Below, piece by piece: positions 1 through 12,690 of a DNA stretch of 64,000 bases. The DNA comes from Paragordius varius (taxonomy: Eukaryota > Nematomorpha). Position numbers and translations under genes: made by a program. The stretch lies in assembly GCA_964247055.1 (NCBI GenBank), contig OZ176051.1, positions 1,674,001 to 1,738,000 on the forward strand, read 5' to 3'. The number at the start of each line of letters is the position of its first letter. The stretch's first letter is position 1. Below the pieces are notes generated by a model, which searched no databases, was not told the origin of the DNA, and saw nothing but the letters and a program-made list of their open reading frames with translations.

Positions 1-430
1 GAATTTTTATATATGCGAAATTGTAAGAAATTTTTTTTTATAAAAATGGGATAAAAATTTATTTTCTAGAAAAATTTTGTTGAACCTAATTATGGTAGTT
101 AGGAGCATGGGATATAAAATTTTAAAGTATTACACAGTCCTTACTATATATTCTGATTGATAAATGCATCAGGATGCTGATGGTGATTTTGGTTTTAGGT
201 CTTATTATTTATGAAATTTTTGGCCTTAATTAGAAAATAAAAAATTTTGCACTTTTGCTAAATAATTTTTTTTCGTAAAAGCTAAACATTTTATTCCATA
301 AAATAACACAAAATATCATGTTTTATATTTAAAACGAAATGCAATATTTTTATAATTTTTTGACCTTTTCATGGGCTACTTTTCATACAGCTAACACAAA
401 AAGGTGACTTTGTGTCATAAAATTTCTAAT
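1..430 (+). repeat. R2-family dispersed repeat, degraded copy
   Basis: AT-rich non-coding DNA. From about 140 it carries degraded R2 repeat sequence: the conserved 'atcaggatgctgatggtg' segment and the 'ttttggttttaggtctta' stretch also seen near 24.1, 24.7, 35.4 and 40.7 kb. No protein-coding signal was seen. Confidence 0.45.
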
Positions 431-655
431 TTGTTTTAACACTTCGACTCGAATTGGGGTATTTAAAGACCTCAAACTATATTTAAGGTTATATTTCGCA
501 AAACCTAATGAAAGAAATGGTCATAACTGAAATTAATGCTTCTGTCCTAATAAAAATTATATAAATAAGTTGAAATAACTAAATAAAATATAGTTTGCAA
601 AAAAATTTCCATATCAAATTTTACATCATTTTCTCAAAATATCGTGGTTATTTAA

Positions 656-1192
656 CATTTGGATACAACACATTCCTTTTAGTCCTTCGATTCAAATTGG
701 GTTAGTTAGATACCCCAGGTACTTCAAAAAATATGAAATGAATTGAAACCATGGCAAAATGCACTTAAATAACATTAATGAACCAAAATTGAAACGAAAA
801 TTTATTCAAAAATACTTGAACTTATTTTAAAGTACCCAAACTAAAAATTTAGTCAACATGACATGTGTGCATTAAAAAATTTAAAAATAATACAAAATAT
901 ACTACTTTTTCTATTTGTATCGATGGATGTGATTTAAATAAAAAATTAGCTTGAATTTTAGCTTTAATAGATCGACATTTTACAAAAAGTTTGTGAAAAA
1001 AATGGCGTCAAAGTAGTTTGATATGGAACTTTTTTTCTAAACCATATTTTATTGAGATATTTCGGCTTGCTTATAAAATTTTCATTAAAATAGAAGCATA
1101 AATTAATGGAGCCGTTTCTTTCATTAGTTTTTTATAAATATCAATTTAAATATAGTCTGGGGTATTTGGAGACCCCAATTTGAATCGAAGTA
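656..1192 (+). mobile_element. R1 TTAA element, nested forward copy 1
   Basis: A full-length forward R1 copy of 537 bp. It begins 'catttggatacaacacattc', ends 'ccaatttgaatcgaagta', and is flanked by TTAA at 652-655 and 1,193-1,196. The sequence on each side belongs to the reverse-oriented host R1, so this is an insertion of one R1 into another. Confidence 0.75.
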
Positions 1193-1380
1193 TTAATATA
1201 CCAAAAATTGAAGCTATAATTACATTTAATAATAGAAATAGAAAAAGTGGTTAATTTTATATTATGTTTAACTTTAGCTAGTTCACACATGTCATTTGAC
1301 TAACTTCTAGCCTATGGGTTTTACCCCAAAAAACTAAAATCAAATATTTTGAATGATTTTTTTATATTTCGGTTCATTAA

Positions 1381-1945
1381 CACTTGGATACAACACATTT
1401 ATTTTAGTCCTTCGATTCAAATTGGGGTAGTTAAATACCCCAAGCCTGTTTAAAATTAAGTTCTTTAAAAAATATGGAAGGAATCAAAACCATGGCAAAA
1501 TTTGGCACTTATATAACATTAATAAACCGAAATATATAAAAAAATTTTACTCAACTTAATATTACTTATTTTAAGCTAAAACCGAATGGTGAAATTTAGT
1601 CAACGTAACATGTGTGAAATGGTAAAATTATAAAATAATACAAAATAACCCACTTTTTCTATTTCTATCAATGTTAGATGTAATTTAAATAAAAAATTAG
1701 CTTTAATCCTTAAAATTAAATAAAGACGATATTTTGCAAAAATTTTGTAAAATAAAAATGGCGTCGAAGTAGTTTGACATGGAATTTTTTTCAAAACATT
1801 ATTTAGATATTTTGGCATATTTATATAATTTTTATTAGGATGGATGCATAAATTTAAATTGGGACCGTTTCCTTCAGTAGTTTTTAAAAAATCCTAACTC
1901 AAATTTTGCCTGGGGTATTTTGATACCCCAAATTGAATCGAAGTG
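1381..1945 (+). mobile_element. R1 TTAA element, nested forward copy 2
   Basis: A full-length forward R1 copy of 565 bp, starting 'cacttggatacaacac' and ending 'gaatcgaagtg', flanked by TTAA at 1,377-1,380 and 1,946-1,949. Joining the flanks gives 'ttcggttca-TTAA-tgttacata', which matches the uninterrupted reverse R1 sequence elsewhere in the window. This is good evidence for a precise TTAA target duplication. Confidence 0.8.
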
Positions 1946-2659
1946 TTAATGTTACATAAGCATACTTTTACCATGGTTTCGATTCCTTTCATATTTTTTG
2001 ATATTTAATTTTAAACAGGCCCAGGCTGGGGTATGTGTGAATTAAAAAAATGATTTTTTTAAAAATATATATTTGATTGAAAAATTTAATTGTCTAAGGT
2101 TCGGCGAAGCGTATTTCGCACTATGTTGAAGCATGGTGAAAACGGTAGAAAAAGATAATTTATGTTAAAATTATTATTTTAACATATTTATATGAATTCA
2201 TGATGAGGAATATATCACCACATTTCAAGAAGAAAAATTAAGTGTGTTTCACGATTCAATTTAAGACGAATAAATATTTTAATCAGAGTGAGGTGATAGA
2301 TTTTCAACGCAATATCTTAGGGTTTATATATTGTTTCCACTATCCTTCAAAATACCACAAAGTCGTCCTAAAAAAATTTTGCTATAAATTTATTTGTAAA
2401 AATTTTTTGTCATAATTTAGCATATATTAAAAATTTCTATCCCTCGGTATATTTGCGTTTATTTTAAAAAATTATGGGTTATTAAGAGGGGTCCAAAAAT
2501 TTGAGGTTTTCGGTGCCCACATCTAAAAATTAAAATTTAATATTGTTATGTTTTTTACATACCTATTTTATATATAGATGATATTTTTTTATAATTAATC
2601 ATTTATTTATAACCATAAAATTATTTTTAAAATATGGGTAAATTGTGCAATTTTTTTAT

Positions 2660-3206
2660 TAACACTTGGATGCAACACAGACATTTCAGCCCTCGATTCA
2701 AATTGGGGTAGTTAGACACCCCAGGCTTTAAAATAAATATTTAAAAAAATATGGAATATATAAAACCATGCAAAGGTTTCCACCAATATAACATTAATGA
2801 ACCGATATGATAAAAAAATAATTCAAAAATAATTGATATTACTTAAGAGATGAAACCCAAAGGTAATTTAGCCAACATCATATGTGTGAGCTAAATCTAA
2901 AGTAAAGCAAAATATACCACTATTTCTTTTTTATAAATGTTATATGTGTTTTTAAATAAAAAATAAACCAAATTTTAGGCTTAAAATCAAGTCACGATGA
3001 TTTGCAAAAATTTTGTAAATTAAAAATGGCGCTTAAGTAGTTTGATACGAAACTTTTTTCCATCACTAAATTTTTTATTTTGGCTTTTTTATATAATTTT
3101 TATTAGGATAGCATAAAAAATTAAAACTGTTTCTTACAGTAGTTTGTTAAAAATATCAACCTAAATTAGAGTATTGAGATACCCCAATTTATATCAAAGT
3201 GTTAAA
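2660..3206 (+). mobile_element. R1 TTAA element, forward copy upstream of ALG2
   Basis: A forward R1 copy with both ends, 'ttaacacttggatgcaacac' at the left and 'aaagtgttaa' at the right. It lies about 190 bp before the ALG2 start. The stretch from 2,036 to 2,659 holds AT-rich DNA and a degraded reverse R2 piece at about 2,330-2,540; no gene was seen there. Confidence 0.7.
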
Positions 3207-3396
3207 GTTACCACAAGAGTAGTAAAATCTTTCTTAAATCACTTATATGGCTCAAAACATATTTTAAATTGCAATATAAAAAAAATTAACCAATTATTAT
3301 TAGGCTATTAATTCATATAATTTCACAACAGACTTTTTCTCAAAATATTAACGTTTATATGTTAGACTAAATGTGTTCAAAAACTACTTAAGCCAT

Positions 3397-6300
3397 ATGA
3401 AAATTATAATCGCTCACCCCGATCTTGGCATTGGTGGGGCCGAAAGGCTTATAATTGATATCGCCCAAGCTCTACGGAAAAATGGACATGACATGGAATT
3501 GTTAACAAATTTTTACGACAGCCAAAGATGCTTTACCGATACAAAAACTTTTAAAATTGAAGTCGTTGGTTCCAAAATTCCCCGAAATCTTTTTGGATAT
3601 TTTAATGCATTGTTTGCCTACATTAGATTTTTATATTTATTCTTTTACATATTAATTTTTAAACATGAATGCGACCTTTTAATATGTGATCAAATACCTA
3701 TTGGGATCCCTCTGTTAAAATGTTTTAATTACAAAATACTTTTTTATTGTCATTTTCCAGATCAACTTCTGACAGAAAGAAAGTCATTTCTTAAAAAAAT
3801 ATATCGATGTGTAATTGATTTTCTTGAAGAAATAACTATGGCATGCGCTGATAAAATTATTGTCAACAGTAATTATACAGGTATATTTTTTAACAATCCT
3901 AGCTTTAATGGTTCGAAAAACGTTTAATCATTGCGCTTGTTTTAAGAATAAATTGGATGTTCTTTATCCCTGCTTACCTCCAAGTGTTACCACTCAAAAA
4001 ATGGAAACAGATCACTCTTTTTTTGAACCCTTGAAAGATTTTATGTTCTTGTCAATAAATCGTTATGAACGCAAGAAAAATATCCAGCTAGTGATACAAG
4101 CTTTTTGTAAATTTTACTAATAATGTTTTTTATAATAATATTACATTTTAATTCATGATTAAATATTTATACCGTGGGTGTCCAACATAGATATCTTCGC
4201 GGGTTGCTTTGATAATTTTTTCTTCGTAATTTTGGGTGATAATATCTGTAAATAATCGTAAATTTTGATTCGTTTTTTTAAACGTTTAAGCCTTTTTTGC
4301 GTACCGAACAAAGCGTGTTAGACACCCCTGATTTGCATCATAGTATTTAAACTCCAGTTTTAAGTTTTTAGATTTATCTTTTTTACCATTTTGTTGTTGT
4401 CCAATTTGTGTATACTAAAAAAGAAACTGTAATTATTATCTAAATATTTTACCAAATCATTTGAAAAACGGCTAACGAAATATAAATTGTTGGCACATTT
4501 TCTATATATATATCTTTTAGAAGTTTATACATTTTACATTGATTTCCAAAAAAGATTGTATTTGATTTTTTTGAGATTTGAATATAATAGTGTCAAAAAT
4601 TTAAATCAATTCATTTTTGTCAAAAGCAAACGACGTGCTTCCAGTATTTAATTGATATATAATTTTATTCCCCATTTTTTGTATGGGGGCTACTCAGATG
4701 AATTAAAAAAGTTTTTGGAAGAGGCCTGTGCAGAATCATCGCAAAACCGCGCATGCGAAAGCTTTAAACGCAAATTCGCTCCACATAAATTGGGACTTGT
4801 CATAGCTGGAGGCTACGATGAACGGCTAAGCGAAAACAAACAAGTGTTCCATCAACTCAATCGGATGGCCTCTCAACTAGGTCTCATCAATGGACAAGAT
4901 ATTATTTTCCTCAAATCTGTTTCGAATGAGGACAAAAATCAACTTTTGTCACAATGTTGTGCTCTTTGTTACACACCGAGTGGTGAACACTTTGGTAATT
5001 ATTCGCTTTAATCACTAATGGTTTTTTTATAATTTGGAGAAATCAATAACTGTGTGTGTGCTGATATGGTTGGTTTTACGGTCCCCGTTTTGTAAGGATT
5101 AAAATTGAGCCCAGGGATTTATAACATTCGTAGTATTGGATACATGATAATGTAAGATTAATTTTAAAACTAATATAAATTGTCTCTAATTTCACTGTTC
5201 GGCAAAAAGAGTTATTAATTTTATGCTGCCGTATACCGTTCGATGTCTAAATTATGAAGTGAAAATATTTTTGTGGGAAAATAAATTAAAATTTTTTTGG
5301 GGGGATATAACTCGCAGGCTACTTACCTTCTTTTTAAGAAAAAAAAGCATATAAAGGTATAAATAAAATCGATATTATAAAAGCTTATTTTGAAGCTCTA
5401 AGACTCTTATCTTTTTAATTCACCTAAATATGTAAAGTCATATATATGCCATTAATTTTTTATAAAATGTATATTGAATTTTTAAAAAATAAATCTATAA
5501 TTTAAGCGTATTTAATTCTATAAATTCAAATACCTTTTTTAAAATTGTTTGAATGATTGGTGTACCTATTTAAATAAGTTAATTATAAATTTACATGCTT
5601 AAATTAACTTTATGATAAGGTTACTTATTGCATTATTAAATTTAAATTAAGATGAGTTTTTTTGTAATGGCGTTAATATTTGGCCTGCAGTCTATTTCAA
5701 TAAAATAAAAGTTTTTGCAGCATTTGAAATAAAATGAATCCATCTTACTAAGGATAATAAACTTTTGGGTGATTACAAAAGAAAAATATTAAAAATTTAT
5801 TTAAATTTTAAATATTTATAAAGAGTTTATTTTATATTATAGATATTGAATAAATTTGAATTAGTTAAGAATCGGTTTTTTAATCAGTATTCTTTTAAAA
5901 TTATTTAAATCATATGACTAATTTGACTTTCAACTTTTCAATACAAATATAATAGGAAATTAGATTATATAAAAAATTATTTTATTTGTATGTGGTGAAA
6001 TATAATTTATATCGGACATATATTTAGTTTCTTGCCGAATAGAGATCCCCGAATATTAAAAAATTTAAATAACTTCTTTTTAAGTATTTCTCCCACAAAA
6101 ATATTTTTATATACATAATCTAGTTGTTTTGTTATCAAATGGTATGCAACACTATAACTATTTTTAGTTGTGTATTGTACATAACATTCTAACATCCTTA
6201 GACATTGTTTGTCATTTTTCATGTTATAACACTTTAACTCACCAGTTTTTCTGTATAGCATGGTTAATTGGTAAATTATTTATTTTCACATAGCATGGTT

Positions 6301-8767
6301 AATTAATCAATCAATCAAGCTACAGACTCATTATAAAAATAAATGTTTAGGTATTGTCCCTTTGGAAGCATCTGCACATGGAAAGCCTGTCGTAGCTTTG
6401 GATGATGGAGGTCCTCGCGAAACCATCGTGAATGGCCAAACGGGATATCTTACCACCACTCCACAAGGTTTTATGCAGGCCATGGCTCGTTGTATTGGAC
6501 TTAATCTTGCAAATGTTTGCACCACGCAAGCTCACATGTCTCTACACGCGGAAGCTGAAAACGGTTTAAAAATAAATTAATTAATTAACCGGAATTGGAA
6601 TTGGGTAAATTCACTAGTAATTGAATTTTTTTTGAATGAATAAAAACCAAAATTTCTTATTTTACTTGCTAAGAAATGAAGTATATAAAGGTTGGTTGAA
6701 TGAACACACGCTAATTTTTTGTTACTGCATTCAAAAAGTGTGATTTTCAAATTATTAGCTGGAAGATTAAATACTTTTATGTTATGAAAGTGTATTCATA
6801 TCACTAGACAACAAATTTTTCTGCCACTCGAGTTTTTTGCATTTTTTGATATTTAATATCATTTTAATAGTAAATCTGAAATAAAAATTATAACTCGTTG
6901 GAAGAATTTTGTATAATTTGATTTTTTAGATTATGCGCCCTCTTTATCAAAATTTTACTAAAAAATGTTTTTCTTTAAAAACATACAAGTAATGCCCATT
7001 TATAATATATCATTCGAAAGAGTATTAAAAACTCTATAAAATGTATACTAATATGTATTACATCGACAGTTAATATAGGACACAAAGAGCGACAAACGCG
7101 CGAAACGAGAGCATTTTTTTTAATTATTATATTTTTAAAACTAATGGATAAAAATAGCTCAAACTTTGTTTAGATGGAGATGAATGTCCAAAAAAGATAA
7201 CACAAAAAAGTTTTTTTGATTAAAACATTTTTTATTGCTTTTATGTCACTCAAAACAGCCATTTTTAAGTTTTTTGTTTTTTAAAAATTACCATCTCATC
7301 AATATTAATTTATTTTCTTTACAAGGCTGATAATTTCGAAAATTTAAAGATAAAAACAAAGTTTAAGGTATTTTTGATCTTTTATAGCCATTATGTAATA
7401 AATTTACAGTTATAACTATGCATTTTAGTATCCACTAGGTAAAATATTTATGATAATAATAATTTTTATTAAAAAAGCAAACCAAAAGCTTTTCAAAACA
7501 TTTTTTTTAAATTAAATACTAATATAACCCTAATAATTATATTAAAATAATTTATATGATTTTCAAATTAGTTTGTCTGTGAAAATTCTTGACTTATTTA
7601 AGGATTGAAAATTTTGACCATTTAAATCCAAATAACTTTTACATCCGATGGATTTTAATGACTTACTACCATTTAAAAGATGCAGTTTTTTGCGCTCTTT
7701 CGAATGATATAAAATACATGGCTTCATATCTAAAACTTTAAATTTTTGAAATTTCGAGTTTAATGTTAAATCGGGGCCAAAAATTATCGATAAATTCTAA
7801 TATAAAAAATTCTTCCATGTAAGACCAATTTTCTTTTCATATATACTAATTATGTACTTTGATGAAATAAATTTTAAATTTACAAGAATGGCAGTTAAAA
7901 AAAGTTAAAATTTGTTGTCTAGTGTATTTGACCATTTACTTTTTAATCCCGGGATTAGTTCCAATTTATATACGATGTCCTCGGAAATTGTAATTTAAAA
8001 CATTTTTCTATATTTTTATATATTATTTGAGATTATTACGGTCCAGTTATTTCATTATGTCAGTTTTAACGAGGCGATTTAATGTAATAATAATATTATT
8101 TGCACCCCGTGGCATAGTAATTGCATAAAAAATATAACTAACAGATTTCCACACAATTTCCATATTACTTTTTCATGGTTCCATCATGATATAATATATA
8201 AACACATTATGTGTTTATTTGTTTCAAAAATATAGATTTTGATAATAATATATTTTAAAATTCATAAATTACACATATTGGTTGACATTTTTTAGCTTAA
8301 ATGAGATAAATTTATTTAAATATTTAAAACCGAAATTATAGAGAGTCCTTTAAAACTAGCTAGCTATAATACAAAGCAACGGGTTTTATCGCTTCGACTA
8401 GAACAAACTCATTTTCCATTAAATCCCTACTTCAATAACAAAGAATTTTAGTTAATATCACTTTTATATAACCAAAACAAGAAAATTATTAAAAAGCACA
8501 TGTCCTTCAAATTCTAATATCGTTAATTTTTGAATATGCATTTATCTTCAACTATTTTTCCGATATGATTTTATAATTTATTTTATAGATGATTGGACCA
8601 ACTTAAATTTTGAAGACACTGTGCAATTAGATTATGAAAATTTGTGTTGTCCCATTGAAATCCAACCAGATATTTGCATTGAACACGTGCGCAAGACTTT
8701 TGGTTTCGACAAATTGTGCGATCATTTGAAAGTTATAGTTGAAGAAATAACAGCTCTAAAAAGCTGA
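3397..8767 (+). CDS. ALG2: ALG2, alpha-1,3/1,6-mannosyltransferase (five exons)
   Basis: GT4-family mannosyltransferase that adds the second and third mannoses of the lipid-linked oligosaccharide on the cytosolic face of the ER, using GDP-mannose. Proposed exons are 3397-3880, 3903-4106, 4698-4994, 6351-6563 and 8589-8767, giving 458 codons (human ALG2 is 416). Phases agree at every junction (all phase 1) and all introns are GT-AG. Visible family motifs are HPDLGIGGAERL near the N terminus, CHFPDQLLTERKSFLKKIYR, SINRYERKKN, AGGYDERL, and EHFGIVPLE. The last is the GT4 EX7E motif and is split by intron 3. The start ATG at 3397 sits directly before MKIIIAHPDLG; an upstream GTG at 3373 is in frame but unlikely. 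Intron 1 is only 22 nt; the others are 591, 1,356 and 2,025 nt. A poly(A) signal AATAAA lies at 8814-8819. The last exon is less conserved but reads HVRKTFGFDKLCDHL before the stop. Confidence 0.93.
3881..3902 (+). other. 22-nt intron in ALG2
   Basis: Starts GTATAT, ends CCTAG and contains an internal TTAAC that could serve as branch point. Removing it restores VNSNYT-A-LMVRKTF and keeps the downstream ...LDVLYP and SINRYERKKN in frame. Without removal the frame stops at 3927. A frameshift is the alternative, but the GT-AG ends and similar introns in two other genes favour splicing. Confidence 0.82.
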
Positions 8768-9359
8768 CAAAATTATTGTAAATTTTAATTGCTGCTGTGT
8801 TAACTTGTATTCCAATAAATTTATAGAGCTACCCTCTTTTAGAATCGTTTCATAAGGATAGTTTGGTTTTTTTTATTTAAAATTGTGTTTATCATATTTT
8901 GTACGCCTTGTTGTTTTTAAACGTTACCACCTATATTTTTTTATTTTTTAGATATGAGTTGAGGAATTATATGTATATTTTGTGAAACTAGAGTATACTA
9001 CCTAGCTTTAAATATAATTTATGGTATATTATAACAAAATAAAAGAAAATTTATTTAGCCATAATGTGCACTAATTTTGCCTTTATTTTAGAAAAGTTGA
9101 TATACATTTCATAAATGACGCAGGAACCCACTCAGAAACAATGTTATAAAATAATAACGGTATCTAATAACAAAGGCATACTTGCGCCTTTGTAAATAGA
9201 AGTTAGGCATATAAAATATGCACACCCAAACATCCAAATAAAAAAGGGAAGGATTTTTACTGACAGGAAATTAGATCAAAGAGAGACAAACATATTTATA
9301 AAACAACTGTATAGTGCGCACCCAAACAACAAATTAAGGGGATAAAAAGATGAGTTAAA
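8768..9359. other. Intergenic region downstream of ALG2
   Basis: AT-rich DNA containing the ALG2 poly(A) signal at 8814-8819. No gene or recognised repeat was seen in the rest. Confidence 0.4.
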
Positions 9360-9735
9360 TACAAACCTAGGACGGGCTATTAAATCAATTTGTCAAAAAA
9401 ACTCTAGGAATCGATAATATACCCAATGAAGGAAAAGGTTCATCCACAAATTGTGTCAAAAAATCTGAAATGTGGTATATGGCCATTAAACTTCTCAAAA
9501 TCATACTGTTTATACCAGTTCAGTAGGTGAAACTATGGAAATATATCTCTCTCTAGTCATGCGAGGAAAGAGATTATATTAAAAACATTTAAACCAGGTT
9601 ACTTGAAATGATAACTTGAGAGATTCCTAATTAAAAGCGGGGTGCATGAAAGGTCGAAGCACAAGAGGTCCCATATTTAATGTGCGTAATTTAAACAAAT
9701 CGCTAAACAGGCAAATAAATGTATATTATGGTTAG
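9360..9735 (+). mobile_element. Decayed LINE reverse-transcriptase fragment
   Basis: Around 9,630-9,725 the + strand reads KAGCMKGRSTRGPIFNVRNL. This resembles the conserved 'aGFrkGRST.d.IfnlR.l' stretch of LINE reverse transcriptases. Upstream sequence also hints at RT in other frames, but it is broken by stops and shifts. The clade cannot be set from this fragment. Confidence 0.5.
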
Positions 9736-10693
9736 AATATGAAATATTTCAGGCTGCATTTTACCAGCAAAAATCTATTTATTGATCTTTATCAGCAATT
9801 CATTTCAACCGTGTTTTGGAGATGTCCCAATTTTAGTGTAGAAATATTATTATTATTATAGCAAAGATCGTTGTCGATTTATTGCTTTTTCGAAGGTGTA
9901 TTTTCTCCAGTTTATTCGATTGTAAGCGAGTGACAGCTTTATCTAATACAAGATAACTGATTTAATTTTACTCAAAACAATTCTTAAACAATAGTCTATT
10001 AATTGAGCTTTTGGATATAAAACTACCCCCAAAATGTCATCGCGGACATTATAAACTAAATATAATGAATTTTTAATAATCTAATTTTGAGCAAATTTTG
10101 ATGATCGTATTTCATGGTATTTTGGAGCATGGTGAAACAGTAAAAAAACATTTTAAGATAATATAAATACAATTTTTTCTCTATAATTCGATTATGTTAT
10201 ACATTTATATTACTTCATAATTTTCAAAAGATTTATTATTTTTAACAAATGAAATTAAGATCTGTTTTTCGCATAAAATCTACTACTTATATTTGAATGT
10301 GAACAAATCAAATAAAAATTCTAAAAGAAATATTAAGCATTATAAAATTATACAGACAATGTGTTTTTATCTCTGAAAATGTTTTTATGTTTTTCCTATC
10401 ACCAAATGCGCGCATTTTTTGTTATTATAATCACCTTAAATAGCGGTTGAGATAGTGGTTAAATATAGACATTATTTAAAGATATTTTGCGATTTCAGAT
10501 AAATTGGAATTGATCTCTCCAAATCTTACTAACAATTTCCTTTAATATAATGTTACAGATAGGTTTACGAAAAAAACGGTACTACTGCTTTTTTAAAATT
10601 TTAAATTTTTTTTTAAATATATACCTTTTATTTATGCTGAAAATTTCTCCATTTTAACCCCAATTTGTAAAAAGGTAACTAGTCCATCAAAAG
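9736..10693. other. Repeat-rich intergenic DNA outside the left palindrome edge
   Basis: Contains a fragment shared with 12.5, 37.5 and 61.3 kb (the 'gtgttttgga' region near 9,815) and a partial R3 fold-back arm at about 10,100-10,210. No gene was seen. Confidence 0.4.
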
Positions 10694-10844
10694 AGGCTTA
10701 ATTTAAAACTAAGACAAAAATTATGAAATTTTGAATCGATCATATTTTGAATTCAGTTTATTAGGTTATGTTAAAGTCTACTTTAATCATAATTATCAAA
10801 ATGATATTTAAAATTATTATTTCAGTAACAAATTTATAAAATTT

Positions 10845-11190
10845 CATATATAACACTGCGTCCGAATTCGGGATAAAATATATATTCTAAAAGAAAATAT
10901 ATTGGGATTATTTTAGTGCTATTGGGTTTTTGGCCCTTAAGAAGGCTATTTACACCTTATTGTCATGTCAGAAAATTACAAAATTTACACACATTTGGTT
11001 AACTATTTTTTTGAGTAAAAGCCAATTATTTCAAATTATTTATATACTTCAAAAGCTAAACAATATTGATTTTAATTTTTAGATGTAGTCTCTTAAAGTT
11101 CCAGGTTTTTTCGCCCTTCTAAAATGGGCTAGTTTTCTTGAAATAAACGCAAAGATGCCAAGATTACGCGATGAAATTTTAAACACATGC
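10845..11190 (+). repeat. R2-family repeat
   Basis: One of about ten copies of a 330-400 bp dispersed repeat. A complete one starts near 'cagtgtccacaaaaaaatcc', then has a short stem ('atcctgat' paired with 'atcaggat') around a TA run, and ends near 'cgcccttctaaaatagg'. Its mirror partner is at about 41,390-41,690. No coding capacity was seen. Confidence 0.6.
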
Positions 11191-11254
11191 ATTTTGACAT
11201 TAAAATGGTTTTTTTCCAGATGGATATTTGCTTAAAAATTAAATTTATAGTAAA

Positions 11255-11570
11255 TTTTTTTGAAGCGTAATTCATACTATGCGGATGATGGTAAACGATA
11301 TAAAGATATAGAAAAAACAGTATTTCTATATAATTCGATAATGCTGAATACTTCTATCACCTCAGAATTATGATTAATGCGTTTGTCTTTTCCGTTTTAA
11401 ATATAAATTGTGTTTTTTTACATAAATCATCAAAATTTGAAAACAAACGAACCTTTTAGCTAAAAATTCTAAATCGATGGAAATGTTCATTTTTAAATAT
11501 AATAAAAGTGATTTAATAATATTTTAGAACGTTTTATAATGTTAGCATGTTTCACGCACGGTAAAACTCA
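11255..11570. repeat. R3 fold-back repeat
   Basis: Arms of roughly 100 bp ('gaagcgtaattcatactatg', 'ctatataattcgataatgct') face each other around an AT-rich middle. Related copies are at 22,720-22,985, 24,975-25,275, 26,215-26,500 and 41,030-41,300. Confidence 0.5.
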
Positions 11571-11613
11571 TAGACGAAATTTCAATTTTTTATATATTTT
11601 TCGGAAATTTTTT

Positions 11614-11615
11614 TT

Positions 11616-11660
<45 letters not shown>
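11614..11660. repeat. (TA)n microsatellite
   Basis: A run of alternating T and A directly abutting the 3' end of the minus-strand Helitron. Similar TA tracts are at about 14,080-14,104, 35,325-35,370, 40,636-40,651, 43,553-43,570 and 47,950-47,982. Confidence 0.9.
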
Positions 11661-12473
11661 TAGCGTAATCGTGCTGCAGCACGAGGAAGTTCTTCGGACT
11701 TCTGGGGGGGGGGGGGGGGGGGGCTATTTGAAATAAGGGACATTAAATGGTCCAACACGTTCTCCAAAAAATTGACTTAACCCATTTTTCACACGGGGTA
11801 GCCCCGAACTGGGGACCTAATTCCAAAAAAGGGCGAAGCTATTGTCGGGACATTTATTTATGATTATATTTTTTCGATATTTGAATTTGATTGCGTTCAC
11901 CGGTTTTCCGGAAACAGATCACAAAGTTACATGAGAAATCAGTTTTTAGCGGGTAGCTCCTTACCCAACAGCTATCATCCAAGAAACGCTTGACTAAATT
12001 TTTTGCCTTTTAACAGGGAATACGTGGAATCCATATTGAATTTTTACGGTCTCATACCTTGGTCGAAAAATAGATTTAAAAAAATATTTTGGTGGACTTT
12101 GTTTTATGAAAAAGGTGGCATTTTACGAAGGGAGCTGGTAAAAAGAGGGCCTAAATAAAAAAAGTTACTCGACTATGTTCGGCGCAATCGAAAATAAGTT
12201 ATCAAAAATCATATTTGAAATAGAATGGATTAACATGTTCTCCAGAAAATTGTCTCAAAGACACGATTTTTGTGGACTTCTGTTTTCTAAAAAAAAACCG
12301 TTTTTCACACGGGGTGGGCCCGAACTGGGGGCCTATTTCAAAAAAAGGGGGAAGCTATTGTCGGGGCATTCTTTAATGATTATATTTTTTTGAAGTTTGG
12401 ATTTGAATGGGGCTACCGGTTTTCCTGTACCAGATCACAAAGCCAGCATTTTCCATTTTTATAAATATATAGA
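11660..12473 (-). mobile_element. Non-autonomous Helitron, copy C (left arm)
   Basis: On the minus strand it begins TCTATATATTTATAAAAATG (12,473 leftward) and ends CTAG at 11,660, with a GC-rich hairpin ('cgtgctgcagcacg') just before the terminal ACGCTAG. It is flanked by A at the 5' side and T at the 3' side, as Helitrons are. 814 bp, non-coding. It contains a run of 20 G at 11,704-11,723. Its mirror partner is copy B. Confidence 0.82.
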
Positions 12474-12690
12474 TTAACTTTGAAAATCCAATCACAATAT
12501 ACCAACAAATTTTTTATAACAATTTTATTATGAGATGTTCGTTCCAATCGTGTTTTGGGGCTATCTGAATATCGGAACGTTAGAGGTCAAAGTAAAAATT
12601 CTAAGTTTTTTTTAGATAATATAAGAGAAGAGGGTTTAATAATTAAATTTTAACCAAAACAACTTTCGAAACAGTAATTATCTTTGCTAC

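Larger units (their letters stand above)
440..2035 (-). mobile_element. R1 TTAA element, reverse orientation, host to two nested copies
   Basis: A reverse-oriented R1 element starts after TTAA at 436-439 with the terminal sequence cacttcgactcgaattgggg. It continues in three pieces (440-651, 1,197-1,376 and 1,950 to about 2,035), which read as one element once two forward R1 insertions are set aside. R1 is non-coding, about 575 bp when complete, and has short inverted ends (CACTT[G/C]GAT...ATCGAAGTG). A TTAA duplication is typical of piggyBac-type insertion; that assignment is inference. The far end of this host copy is lost. Confidence 0.7.

Noticed and set aside
1600-1818. 72-codon minus-strand open frame
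   Set aside because: It lies within an R1 element; the frame is not conserved between R1 copies.
437-3206. Regularly recurring repeats as a CRISPR array or satellite
   Set aside because: The repeats are about 575 bp with transposon-type ends and TTAA flanks in mixed orientations; the host is an animal.
3903-3927. ALG2 as a frameshifted pseudogene
   Set aside because: The apparent shift is explained by a 22-nt GT-AG intron, and all later exons remain open with conserved motifs.
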